A stretch of DNA of 64,000 nucleotides. Origin: Acidimicrobiales bacterium. GTDB taxonomy: Bacteria > Actinomycetota > Acidimicrobiia > Acidimicrobiales > MedAcidi-G1. The position numbers and the translations under genes were made by a program. The notes under the pieces are model-generated. The model was not told where the DNA came from, did no database searches, and saw only the letters and a program-made list of their open reading frames with translations. The first letter of the stretch is position 1, and the number at the start of each line of letters is the position of its first letter. Shown here in pieces: positions 20,463 through 28,464 of this stretch. The stretch spans positions 62,001 to 126,000 of the forward strand of contig JAKURY010000003.1 in NCBI GenBank assembly GCA_022452145.1, read 5' to 3'.

Positions 20463-21191
20463 GTGGCTGCTGGCGACGCGGACCCCGGGGGTCTTGCGAC
20501 GAGCGGATCCATGAGCATCGGTGAGGTCCTGACCCGGCTGGAGGCGGAGTTCCCCGACGTGACGGTCTCCAAGATCCGCTACCTGGAGTCACGCGGGCTG
20601 CTGGAGCCGGAACGCTCCCCGGCGGGCTACAGGCGGTTCTCCGTCGACGACGTCGCCCGCCTCACATGGATCCTGCGCCAGCAGCGTGAGCACTTCCTGC
20701 CGCTGAAGGTGATCCGGTCCATCCTCCTGGACGGGGTTGACGTGACGGCCGTTGAACTGCCGGAGCCGTCCCGGGTGCAGCCGTTTCGGGAGCGCGCCCG
20801 GTCGGGCGACCTGGGTTCCGTGAGCGTCAGCCTGGACGAGTTGGCCACTACGACCGGCCTCGACGTCGAGGCCGTGGTCGAGTTGGAGAGGCTGGGACTG
20901 CTCGAGGGCCGCGAAGCCGGCCGGACGGTGGTCTACGACGGCGACGCCCTACTGGTGGCCAGGGTCGCGGCCCGTTTCGTGGAGCACGGCTTCGACGTCC
21001 GCCACCTACGCATGTACCTGGTGGCCGCCCAACGCGAGGCGGGAATCCTGGAGCAGGTCCTGCAACCGCTGCAGCGCAAGGGCGACGGCCGATCCCGGAG
21101 CGAGGCCCGACACCTGCTCGACGAGCTGGCCGATGCGGGCGCAGCGCTTCACGACCTGCTGCTACGCCGGTCGCTCGGCCCCTTTGCCTGA
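20463..21191 (+). CDS. MerR family regulator (Rv1828-like)
   Basis: 242-residue regulator. The N-terminal winged helix reads MSIGEVLTRLEAEFPDVTVS, then KIRYLESRGLLEPERSPAGYRRF. It is followed by FLPLKVIRSILLDG and a long C-terminal domain without cysteines or a known effector site. Both the sequence and its place after the FHA gene match the mycobacterial Rv1828 regulator. GTG 20463 is the first start; ATG 20511 would also keep the DNA-binding domain. Its stop overlaps the next start by one base (TGATG). Confidence 0.83.
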   Translation: MAAGDADPGGLATSGSMSIGEVLTRLEAEFPDVTVSKIRYLESRGLLEPERSPAGYRRFSVDDVARLTWILRQQREHFLPLKVIRSILLDGVDVTAVELPEPSRVQPFRERARSGDLGSVSVSLDELATTTGLDVEAVVELERLGLLEGREAGRTVVYDGDALLVARVAARFVEHGFDVRHLRMYLVAAQREAGILEQVLQPLQRKGDGRSRSEARHLLDELADAGAALHDLLLRRSLGPFA

Positions 21192-21769
21192 TGGTCGTGC
21201 CGAAGCCGTACAGGGACGCGTCGGCCATAGCCGACCGGGTGGCCGGTCTGGCCACCGAGCTGGACGAGGTGCTGGAACCCGGAGCGGTCATGGTGGGGGT
21301 GCTGAAGGGCTGCCTGCCGTTCATGGCGGACCTGGTCCGACTGCTGGCCACACCGGTCGTGGTCGACTTCCTCGCCCTCAGTGCGTTCGCCCCCGACAGC
21401 GGCAGGGTACGCCTGACCAGCGACCTGTCGGTCGACGTGGAGGGTCGACAGGTGGTCCTGGTCGAGGGCGTGGTCGACACGGGCTTTCGCCTGGACTACC
21501 TGCGACGGCATGTCAGCGACCACGGGCCGGTCGAACTGCGCGTCTGCACCCTCTTCGACCGTGCGGACCGCCGGGTCCTCCCAGTGGCCATCGACCACAC
21601 CGGCTTCGTCACCGACGCCTCCTACCTGGTGGGGTTCGGCCTGGACCATCGGGGAGACTTCCGCAACCTCCCCGGCGTGGTCGAGGTGGACCTGGCCGAC
21701 CTGGATCGGGCGGATCCGGCGTTCATGGAGGACGTCCGGAGGGCTGGGCGGTCTGGGGCTCGGCACTAG
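21191..21769 (+). CDS. Hypoxanthine phosphoribosyltransferase-like protein with altered active site
   Basis: 192 residues with the overall HPRT plan: GVLKGCLPFMADLV (PPi loop), VDFLALSAF, the PRPP motif and the C-terminal YLVGFGLDHRGDFRNLPGV. Two usually conserved residues differ. The PRPP motif reads VLVEGVVDTG, with Gly93 where an Asp follows the Glu, and the purine-contacting Lys of the TLLDKPERR region is Arg124 (LFDRADRR). The catalytic Asp96 is kept. It may use a different base or be regulatory. It is inserted between the MerR and DUF151 genes, which are adjacent in mycobacteria. Confidence 0.75.
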   Translation: MVVPKPYRDASAIADRVAGLATELDEVLEPGAVMVGVLKGCLPFMADLVRLLATPVVVDFLALSAFAPDSGRVRLTSDLSVDVEGRQVVLVEGVVDTGFRLDYLRRHVSDHGPVELRVCTLFDRADRRVLPVAIDHTGFVTDASYLVGFGLDHRGDFRNLPGVVEVDLADLDRADPAFMEDVRRAGRSGARH

Positions 21770-21810
21770 GGTTTCGGCGTGCGCCATCATCCCAGCATCC
21801 GGGGTAGCCG

Positions 21811-22296
21811 ATGATCGAGATGGAGATCGTGGGGGTCCAGGAGGTCCTGCCGTCCAGCGTGCCGGTGGTCCTCCTCCGTGAGGCGGATGGTGAGCGCCTG
21901 CTGCCGATCTTCATAGGGATGCCGGAGGCGACGGCCATCGGCCTGGCGCTGGCCGGGCAGGATCCACCGCGGCCGATGACCCACGACCTGATGGCCACCC
22001 TGCTGGCCACCTTCTCGGCCACCCTCGAACGTGTGGTGGTCACAGAACTCCGCGACCGGACCTTTTTCGCCGAGATGTATCTGCGTGGCCCGGCCGGCGT
22101 CGAGGTGGTGTCGGCTCGCCCCTCGGATGCGATCGCCCTGGCGGTGCGGACGGGCACATCGGTCTTCGCCGCCGAGGACGTGGTCGACCAAGCGGGCTAC
22201 CTGCCCCCTCCGACCGACGAGCCGGTGCCCGAGGCCCAGGTGGAGGAGTTCCGGGCGTTCCTGGACTCGGTGGAGCCGGAGGACTTCGAGGGTTGA
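21811..22296 (+). CDS. DUF151 / bifunctional nuclease domain protein
   Basis: 161-residue protein of the BFN family. Typical features are the opening MIEMEIVGVQEVLPSSVPVVLL, LPIFIGMPEATAI, the MTHDL segment, and SARPSDAIALAVRTGTSVFAAEDV. A nuclease activity was reported for a plant homologue; in bacteria the function is unclear. The position between two MerR genes matches mycobacterial Rv1829. Confidence 0.85.
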   Translation: MIEMEIVGVQEVLPSSVPVVLLREADGERLLPIFIGMPEATAIGLALAGQDPPRPMTHDLMATLLATFSATLERVVVTELRDRTFFAEMYLRGPAGVEVVSARPSDAIALAVRTGTSVFAAEDVVDQAGYLPPPTDEPVPEAQVEEFRAFLDSVEPEDFEG

Positions 22297-22348
22297 GCCT
22301 TCGGATCGCGCTCAGCGTGTTTGCCTGACCACTCGGGGCGCGAAATCC

Positions 22349-22377
22349 TTGACCAGGGGTGCGCCGGCCCGTACGCT
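22349..22377 (+). promoter_or_regulatory. Sigma70-type promoter for the second MerR gene
   Basis: TTGACC (22349-22354), a 17-base spacer, and TACGCT (22372-22377): one of the few -35/-10 pairs with good spacing in the window. A GGGTCGAAG just downstream forms an imperfect dyad with CTTGACC and could be an operator. The promoter lies inside the longer open frame that reaches 22321 and therefore supports the ATG at 22468. Confidence 0.6.
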
Positions 22378-22467
22378 GAGGGTCGAAGTAACAGGGCTGT
22401 AGTTCCACTCCTGTGGTGCTGGGTCCATGCTCCGGGACCACCGGATCCGAGACGAGGGAGACGTCCC

Positions 22468-22950
22468 ATGGCCACCGAAGCATCCGACCAGGGATATCCG
22501 GGCAAGCGGGCCGCCGAGATCACCGGGATCACCTACCGTCAGCTCGACTACTGGGACCGGACGGATCTCGTGAGGCCGTCACTGGCCCGTGCCACCGGAA
22601 GCGGCAGCAGACGCCGCTACTCCTACCGGGACCTGCTCGAGCTGCGGGCCGTGAAGTCCCTACTGGACGCCGGAATCCGCCTGGAGCTGGTGCGAGAGGT
22701 GTTCACATACCTCACGCAGCACCTGGATGAGGACGTGACCAGGGTCAACCTGGTCATCAGCGGCTCGTCGGTGATGGTGCGCACCGGCGAGGAGGAGATC
22801 GTGGACCTGATCCGCCACGGGCAGGGCGTGCTCAACATCCTCCCCCTGTCCGGGGTCAGGGACCAGGTGGACGCCAGGATCGTGGAGTTGTACCCGGAGG
22901 GCCGGAAGGCCACCGAGACTGTCCCGACGGCCAGGGCCGTCGAGAAGTAG
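22468..22950 (+). CDS. MerR family regulator (Rv1830-like)
   Basis: 160-residue regulator. The DNA-binding domain reads GKRAAEITGITYRQLDYWDR with the wing SRRRYSYRDLLELRAVK, and is followed by a helical region and a short C-terminal domain (VNLVISGSSVMVRTGEEEIVDL). ATG 22468 has a GGGAG Shine-Dalgarno at the right distance and a leader of about 85 bases from the promoter upstream. In mycobacteria the equivalent gene closes the gcvH-garA cluster. Confidence 0.86.
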   Translation: MATEASDQGYPGKRAAEITGITYRQLDYWDRTDLVRPSLARATGSGSRRRYSYRDLLELRAVKSLLDAGIRLELVREVFTYLTQHLDEDVTRVNLVISGSSVMVRTGEEEIVDLIRHGQGVLNILPLSGVRDQVDARIVELYPEGRKATETVPTARAVEK

Positions 22951-22975
22951 CCGTCGGATCGGCCCCATCGACGCC

Positions 22976-23353
22976 ATGGAACGGTCGGGTGGCGGAGAGG
23001 TGACAGACCTGCGACCACGCCGTCCCGATCCGTCGCCCGATCGGCCCGTGTTCTCGCACGAGTCCGAGCACCGGATCGCCGACCTCCTGGACTTCTACGA
23101 CATCGCCTGGGAGTACGAGCCCCGCACGTTCGTGCTGGAGTCCGACCCCGATGGCAGCCCCCGCGTCGCCTTCACCCCGGACTTCTACCTCCCGGACCAC
23201 GACCTGTACCTCGAGGTCACGACGCTGCGCCAGTCCCTGGTGACCCGCAAGAACCGCAAGGTGCGACTGCTGCGCGAGCGACACCCGGGAGTGCGGGTCC
23301 GGATTCTCTACCGGCGGGACCTGGATCGCCTGCTGGTCACCCACGCTGCCTGA
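22976..23353 (+). CDS. Small PD-(D/E)XK-like nuclease candidate
   Basis: 125-residue protein of unknown function. The central part (HRIADLLDFYDIAWEYEPRTF, then FTPDFYLPDHDLYLEVTT, then TRKNRKVRLLRERHP) has the layout of PD-(D/E)XK nucleases: a PD pair, a Glu in a following strand, and lysines nearby, although the exact ExK is replaced by E-V-T. Many DUF559-like and Vsr-like proteins share this form. Start is ATG 22976; GTG 23000 is possible. It lies between the MerR gene and the broken gcvT. Confidence 0.6.
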   Translation: MERSGGGEVTDLRPRRPDPSPDRPVFSHESEHRIADLLDFYDIAWEYEPRTFVLESDPDGSPRVAFTPDFYLPDHDLYLEVTTLRQSLVTRKNRKVRLLRERHPGVRVRILYRRDLDRLLVTHAA

Positions 23354-23360
23354 CCGCCGT

Positions 23361-23366
23361 TACCTT
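23361..23366 (+). promoter_or_regulatory. Candidate -10 box ahead of the gcvT remnant
   Basis: TACCTT ending 7 bases before ATG 23374, the same spacing as for intact genes, so the promoter of the broken gene seems to have survived. Confidence 0.35.
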
Positions 23367-23373
23367 CGGCTCC

Positions 23374-23790
23374 ATGGCTGATGGGCCCTCCTCACATCCT
23401 CGCTGGACCCGGTCCACCGAACCCTGGGTGACCGCATGGTGCCGTTTGGTGGCTGGACATGTCGGTCAGATATCCGGGAGGCACCCTGGCGGAGCACGCG
23501 GCGTGTCGTGGGACCTCCGCCCTGTTCGACGTGAGCCACCTAGGGAGCCTCGAGCTCGGGGGTCAGAGGCGCTCGGCGTGCCCCAGGCCGCTTTCAGCAA
23601 CGACCTGCGGCGGCTCGCCCCAGGACGGGCCCAGTACACCCACCTGTTGGACGACGCCGACGGTTCGGTGGTCGACAACATCATCGTCTGGTGGCTAGCC
23701 GAGGAACGGTTCTGGGTCCTGCCGAACGCATCCAACAACGAGGCCGTGGTTGCCGCCACCGTGGTGGCTCTGCCCTTCGTCAGGGGCTGA
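23374..23790 (+). pseudogene. gcvT: gcvT remnant (aminomethyltransferase), frameshifted and truncated
   Basis: Fragments of the N-terminal third of glycine cleavage T protein appear in three frames in the right order: SSLDPVHRTLGDRMVPFGGW (about 23394-23453), then MSVRYPGGTLAEHAACRG and SALFDVSHLGSLELGG (23459-23566), then QAAFSNDLRRLAPGRAQYTH to WVLPNASNNEAV (about 23581-23750). Each step is a shift equivalent to losing one base; for example TGGACATG stands where TGG GAC ATG is expected. The three shifts restore the first frame, which ends at 23790 after about 140 codons, whereas GcvT usually has about 360-370. The remaining two thirds are missing before the next gene. Confidence 0.88.
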
Positions 23791-23807
23791 CCCCGACCTT
23801 CCGGAGG

Positions 23808-24602
23808 TCAGTCCAGCAGGTCGGGCTGGTCCCGCAGGACCTGGTCGAACATGGGCTGGGCGCTGAACCAGCTGGCGAAGTCGCCAGCAATCTGGCGGTG
23901 GGTCATCGCAGCGGTCTCGTCGTCCATGAGCACCGGCTCACCGGCGGCCTCGGCCAGCAACTGGGCCTGGCAGGACCGCTCCATGGTGACGAAGAGCCAT
24001 GTGGCGGCATCCACGCTGGCGCCGACGGTGAGGAGGCCGTGGTTCCGCAGGATCGCGGCACTCCTGTCGCCCAGGGCGTAGGCGACCCGCTTCCCTTCCT
24101 CGGGATCGTTGACCACGCCCGTGTAGTCGTCGAACAGCACGTGGTCGCCGTAGAAGATGCAACTGTCCTGGGTGATCGGATCCAGTAACCGTCCCAACGA
24201 CGACCAGGCCTTGCCGTACAGGGAGTGGGAGTGGGCGGCGGCGATCACGTCGGGTCGGGCCATGTGGAGCCCGGAGTGGATTGCGAAGGCGGCCTGGTTG
24301 ACGGCGTATTCGCCGTGGACGATCTCACCGGTGTGGCTGACCAGCAAGAGGTCGGAGGCCCGGATGTGGCTGAACGGGGTCCCGAAGGGGTTCACCCAGA
24401 AGCAGTCGGTGTGCTCGGGGTCGCGCACCGTGATGTGGCCGGCCACCCCCTCGCTGAACCCGAAGCGTCCGAAGATCCGGAAGGCGGCGGCCAGGCGTTC
24501 CTTGCGGTGTCGTCGTTCGGACTCGAGGTCGTCGAAGGTCGGGATGTCGTACGGAATGGGCTTGTCGGAGCGGATCGCCGGGTTGTTCTCTGGTTGAGTC
24601 AC
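23808..24602 (-). CDS. Class II aldolase/adducin family protein
   Basis: 264-residue protein of the fuculose-aldolase/adducin fold. Zinc-binding histidines are visible in AAAHSHSLYGKAW and a third in LRNHGLLTVG; GFSEGVAGHITVRDP is the conserved N-terminal loop. Members without a partner pathway often act on small hydroxy-acid or sugar phosphates; the substrate is unknown here. GTG start with a GGAGG Shine-Dalgarno 7 bases upstream and a TACACT box about 35 bases upstream. It converges on the gcvT remnant. Confidence 0.84.
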   Translation of the reverse strand: MTQPENNPAIRSDKPIPYDIPTFDDLESERRHRKERLAAAFRIFGRFGFSEGVAGHITVRDPEHTDCFWVNPFGTPFSHIRASDLLLVSHTGEIVHGEYAVNQAAFAIHSGLHMARPDVIAAAHSHSLYGKAWSSLGRLLDPITQDSCIFYGDHVLFDDYTGVVNDPEEGKRVAYALGDRSAAILRNHGLLTVGASVDAATWLFVTMERSCQAQLLAEAAGEPVLMDDETAAMTHRQIAGDFASWFSAQPMFDQVLRDQPDLLD

Positions 24603-24681
24603 TTGTGCCTCCGGATTACCGGTGCGTCGATGGGGGCAGTGTAGGGGGCGGCAACGGGCCGGGCCGAGGTGGAGGTCGCCC

Positions 24682-25770
24682 TCAGCGGTCGAGGACGTCG
24701 ACGGCCTGCTGGCGCAACCAGTGATCTGCCAGGGTCACGAGCGCCATGGCCTCCACCATGGGCACGGCACGCGGCAGGACGCACGGATCGTGGCGGCCCC
24801 TCGCCTCCAGGACCACCGCCTCGTTCTCAGTGGTCACGGTGTCCTGGGCCGACGAGACGGTGGCGGTGGGCTTGAAGGCCACCCGGAAGTGGACGTCGGC
24901 GCCGTTGGAGATGCCTCCCTGGACGCCACCGGAGCGGTTCGAGGTGGTGCGGGGGCCGTTGGGGCCGGGTACGAACGGATCGTTGTGCTCCCTGCCGGTC
25001 ATGGCGACGGCATCGAAGCCACTGCCGACGTCGAAGCCCTTGGCGGCGGGCAGCGAGAGCATCCCCTTGGCCAGGTCGGCCTCCAGGCGGTCGAATACCG
25101 GGACGCCCAGTCCCGCCGGCATGCCGCGTGCAACACAGGTCACGATCCCACCCAGGGAGTCGCCGTCCCTGCGGGCCGCCTCGATGGCCGTCGTCATGGC
25201 CGCGGCGGCGACCGGGTCGGGACACCGGGTGGGGTCAGCCTCCACGTCGCCGGGCGTCACGGCGTCGGGAGCCACGTCGGCGGTGATGTTGTGCACGCGC
25301 GACACCCAGGCCAGGACCTGGATCCCGGCGACCTCGGTCAGGAGCCGGCGGGCTATGGCGCCGGCGGCCACCCGACCGATGGTCTCCCGGGCGCTGGAGC
25401 GTCCGCCACCCCGCCAGTCCCTGTGTCCGTACTTTGCCTCGTAGGTGAAGTCTGCGTGGGAGGGCCGGTAGAGGTCGCGCAGGTGGTCGTAGGCGCCCGG
25501 ACGGGCGTCGTCGTTGCGGACCAGTACGGCGATGGGTCCGCCGGTCGTCAGGCCCTCGAAGACACCGGACAGGATCTCTGCCCTGTCGGCTTCGTCGCGC
25601 TGCGTGGTGAGGCGGCTCTGACCCGGGCGACGGCGGTCCAGGTCGGCCTGCAGGTCGTCGGCGGTGAGGGGAAGGCGCGGTGGACAGCCGTCCACCACGA
25701 CGCCGATCCCCGCGCCGTGGCTCTCGCCCCACGTGGTGAGGCGGAAGGTCTGTCCGAAGGTGTTGCCCAC
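24682..25770 (-). CDS. aroC: Chorismate synthase
   Basis: FMN-dependent enzyme of 362 residues that converts EPSP to chorismate, the last step of the shikimate pathway. The N-terminus [18 protein letters not shown], the [20 protein letters not shown] region and [10 protein letters not shown] are family signatures. The open frame runs further upstream, but the GTG at 25770 matches homologues and has TATGCT 8 bases upstream. No other aro genes are nearby, so it is isolated from the rest of its pathway. Confidence 0.97.
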   Translation of the reverse strand: MGNTFGQTFRLTTWGESHGAGIGVVVDGCPPRLPLTADDLQADLDRRRPGQSRLTTQRDEADRAEILSGVFEGLTTGGPIAVLVRNDDARPGAYDHLRDLYRPSHADFTYEAKYGHRDWRGGGRSSARETIGRVAAGAIARRLLTEVAGIQVLAWVSRVHNITADVAPDAVTPGDVEADPTRCPDPVAAAAMTTAIEAARRDGDSLGGIVTCVARGMPAGLGVPVFDRLEADLAKGMLSLPAAKGFDVGSGFDAVAMTGREHNDPFVPGPNGPRTTSNRSGGVQGGISNGADVHFRVAFKPTATVSSAQDTVTTENEAVVLEARGRHDPCVLPRAVPMVEAMALVTLADHWLRQQAVDVLDR

Positions 25771-25778
25771 GTCGGTCG

Positions 25779-25784
25779 AGCATA
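25779..25784 (-). promoter_or_regulatory. Candidate -10 box for aroC
   Basis: TATGCT on the minus strand, 8 bases before the GTG start. Confidence 0.4.
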
Positions 25785-25856
25785 GGGCTGCTCCGGGTCC
25801 CGACCCGTGGAGGTTCCTCCCGGGAAGCCGATGGGAGGCACAGCCGGCGGGATCGG

Positions 25857-25862
25857 TACCAT
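25857..25862 (+). promoter_or_regulatory. Candidate -10 box for the acyl-CoA synthetase gene
   Basis: TACCAT ending 8 bases before the GTG at 25871; it supports that start over the much longer open frame. Confidence 0.4.
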
Positions 25863-25870
25863 CGCCGCCC

Positions 25871-27502
25871 GTGGGCGGCATCGACGGGCTACTCAACCTG
25901 GCCACCGCATGGGAAGCGGTTTCCGACGAGGTCGGCGACCGTCCGGCGATCTCGGCGGCCGGCAGGCGCCTGTCGTGGTCCGAGTTCGACGACCGGGCGG
26001 CTCGCCTGGCGACGACGATGGTCGCGCACGGCCTGGGTCCTGGTTCCAAGGTGGCGCTGTACCTGTACAACGGGCACGAGTACCCCGAGGCCCAGTACGC
26101 GGCCTTCAAGGTCCGGGGTGTCCCGGCCAACGTGAACTACCGCTATACGGGCGACGAGCTGGCATACATCCTGGACAACTCGGACGCCGAGGCGGTCTTC
26201 TTCGACCACACCCTGGCCGACCAGGTGGCGGCGGTCCGGGAGCGGTGTCCGGCACTGCGCCTCGCCGTACAGGTGGGTGGCGACCAGTTGCCCGACTGGG
26301 CGGTCGGCCACGAGGTGGCCGCGTCGGCCGACCCCATGCCACGTATCGGGCGTTCGGGGTCAGACCTCTGGTTCCTCTACACAGGTGGGACGACCGGAAT
26401 GCCCAAGGCCGTCATGTGGGACCACACCAACCTCCTCGGGACCATGGAGGCCACCTTCAGGCCCTTCGGCGTGCCGGTGCCGTCCACTCCCGCCGAGGTG
26501 GCGGCGACGGCCCGACGCATCGCCGATGCCGGATCGGAGATCCGGCAACTCTGCGCCGCTCCGTTGATGCACGGCACCTCCGGGCTACCCGGCCTGGCCA
26601 CGCTCAGCCACGGTGGGATGCTCTCCACCCTGGAGTCCCGTACGTTCGACGCCGACGAACTGTGGCGGATCGTTGAGGCCGACCGGATCACGATGGTCAC
26701 CATGGTCGGGGACGCCTTCGGACGGCCGATGGTGGAGTCGCTGGACCGGGCCGCAGCCGAGGGTCGGCTGCCCGACCTCTCCTCGCTGCGGCTGCTCCTC
26801 TCCTCCGGCGTGATGTTCAGCGCTGCCACGAAGGAGGCGATGCTGGACCACCATGCGTGCACCATCGTCGACTCGCTGGGGTCCAGTGAGGGAATCGGCA
26901 TGGCCAAGCAGGTCATTTCCCGTGGGCGTAGGGATACGACGACGGCCCGGTTCGCCCTCGGGGAACACACGCGGGTCCTCACCGAGGAGGGCTGCGACGT
27001 GGAGCCCGGTTCCGGCGAGCGGGGCAGGATCGCCTTGGGCTGGCCGTTGCCCCTCGGCTATTTCAAGGATCCCGCCAGGACCGAGGAGTCGTTCCCGATG
27101 GTGGACGGTCGAAGGTGGTCGGTTCCCGGGGACTGGGCCACCGTCGACGCGGAAGGGACCATCACCCTGCTGGGTCGGGGATCGGCGTGCATCAACACCG
27201 GCGGGGAGAAGGTGTTCCCCGAGGAGGTCGAGGAGGCCCTCAAGGAATTGGAGGCGGTGGCCGACTGCAACGTGGTGGGTCTCGACGACGATCGGTGGGG
27301 ACAGGCGGTCACAGCGGTGGTGCAACTGGCGGCGCCGGGAGCTGCCGATGCCGACGAGCTTCGTGCCGGTGTGAGGGAACGTCTCGCCGGCTACAAGGTG
27401 CCGAAGCGGATAGTCCTGGTGGAGCATCTGGTGCGCAGCCCGAGCGGCAAGTCCGACTATCGCTGGGCGCGGTCGGTCGTCGAGGCCTCACTGTCCGAGT
27501 GA
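25871..27502 (+). CDS. Acyl-CoA synthetase (AMP-dependent, FadD-like)
   Basis: 543-residue adenylate-forming enzyme that activates a carboxylic acid to its CoA thioester. The P-loop-like motif [15 protein letters not shown] (A3), the [10 protein letters not shown] region (A5), [35 protein letters not shown] (A7-A8, split here) and the catalytic Lys in [10 protein letters not shown] (A10) are present. The substrate cannot be read from the sequence; medium-chain, branched or steroid side-chain acids are plausible from the beta-oxidation genes that follow. It is divergent from aroC. Confidence 0.9.
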   Translation: MGGIDGLLNLATAWEAVSDEVGDRPAISAAGRRLSWSEFDDRAARLATTMVAHGLGPGSKVALYLYNGHEYPEAQYAAFKVRGVPANVNYRYTGDELAYILDNSDAEAVFFDHTLADQVAAVRERCPALRLAVQVGGDQLPDWAVGHEVAASADPMPRIGRSGSDLWFLYTGGTTGMPKAVMWDHTNLLGTMEATFRPFGVPVPSTPAEVAATARRIADAGSEIRQLCAAPLMHGTSGLPGLATLSHGGMLSTLESRTFDADELWRIVEADRITMVTMVGDAFGRPMVESLDRAAAEGRLPDLSSLRLLLSSGVMFSAATKEAMLDHHACTIVDSLGSSEGIGMAKQVISRGRRDTTTARFALGEHTRVLTEEGCDVEPGSGERGRIALGWPLPLGYFKDPARTEESFPMVDGRRWSVPGDWATVDAEGTITLLGRGSACINTGGEKVFPEEVEEALKELEAVADCNVVGLDDDRWGQAVTAVVQLAAPGAADADELRAGVRERLAGYKVPKRIVLVEHLVRSPSGKSDYRWARSVVEASLSE

Positions 27503-27575
27503 CCGGCCTCCGGCCGATGACAGGACGGTCGGTCGGGTGGTTCCCGGCGGCGTTCTACGGTCCAGGAGCGACGGT

Positions 27576-28442
27576 TCAGTCCAGGAGCGACAGCCCGATG
27601 CCCTGCTCCTGGGACGGGTTTCGGCGGCTCCGTATCTCATCATGGCGCCGTTCGATCGGCTCGAGGTGGTCGGGATCGGTGAAGACCCAGAACGTCTGGT
27701 CCCGAACGGCATCGTGCACCATGTCGGCCACCTCGGCCGGGTCCCTGGCGTTCTGGGCCATCCACTCCTGGACCATCTTCCGCCGTGCCAGATCCTCTTC
27801 GGACGGAGGTTCCGCCAGGGCGTCCACGAGGTGCTCCGGCCGGTTGCGATCGGAGTCGAAGATGCCGGTGGCCACGAAGCCCGGGCAGAGCGAGGTGACG
27901 CCGACCTTCGAGCCTGCGGCTGCCAATTCGTTGTGGAGGGTCTCGGCGATCGAGGACACGGCGTGCTTGGAGGCGTTGTAGGGCCCGATTTCCGGAAAGG
28001 ACGTGTGTCCCGCCACCGATGCGGTGATGACAACGTGGCCGTCGTCCTGTTCCAACAGGCCGCCGAGGTAGACGTCCAGGCCGTGGATCACGCCCCAGAG
28101 GTTGACGCCCAGGACCCACTGCCAGTCAGCGAGCGTCCGCTCGACCATCAGCCCGCTACCGGCCACCCCTGCGTTCAGGCATATCAGGTGGGCAGCACCG
28201 AATTCGGCGTCCACTTCTGCGGCGAAGGCCCTGAAGGACCCGATGTCGGACACGTCACACCGGCCACCGAAGACCTCTGCTCCAGCCGCCCTGAGCTCGG
28301 AAACAGCCCTGTCCAGGGCGGCCTCCTCTATGTCGCCGATGGCCACCTTCATGCCCGCTGCGGCGAACCGGTGGGCGAAGGCCAGGCCCATGCCCGAGGC
28401 GCCTCCGGTGATGACGGCGAGCTTGCCGTCCAGGTCTCTCAT
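27576..28442 (-). CDS. Short-chain dehydrogenase/reductase
   Basis: 288-residue SDR. It has the cofactor motif TGGASGMG at about residues 12-19, LNAGV in place of NNAG, the catalytic Tyr-Lys in YNASKHAV, and a C-terminal extension of about 60 residues. An AGGAG Shine-Dalgarno precedes the ATG. It is the last gene of the minus-strand operon after mycothione reductase and three acyl-CoA dehydrogenases, so it probably oxidises a hydroxyacyl or alcohol intermediate; that is inference. Confidence 0.88.
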   Translation of the reverse strand: MRDLDGKLAVITGGASGMGLAFAHRFAAAGMKVAIGDIEEAALDRAVSELRAAGAEVFGGRCDVSDIGSFRAFAAEVDAEFGAAHLICLNAGVAGSGLMVERTLADWQWVLGVNLWGVIHGLDVYLGGLLEQDDGHVVITASVAGHTSFPEIGPYNASKHAVSSIAETLHNELAAAGSKVGVTSLCPGFVATGIFDSDRNRPEHLVDALAEPPSEEDLARRKMVQEWMAQNARDPAEVADMVHDAVRDQTFWVFTDPDHLEPIERRHDEIRSRRNPSQEQGIGLSLLD

Positions 28443-28464
28443 GTGGGTGCTCCTGTTGTCGGGC

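Noticed and set aside
22321-22467. N-terminal extension of the second MerR regulator
   Set aside because: The promoter TTGACC-17-TACGCT lies within it and GGGAG precedes ATG 22468.
23795-23809. GACCT-TCCGG-AGGTC hairpin as a terminator
   Set aside because: Only five base pairs and no T tract; it overlaps the stop codon of the aldolase gene.
27560-27595. Direct repeat GTCCAGGAGCGAC ahead of the SDR stop
   Set aside because: Two copies of 13 bases, one inside coding DNA; too short and isolated to interpret.
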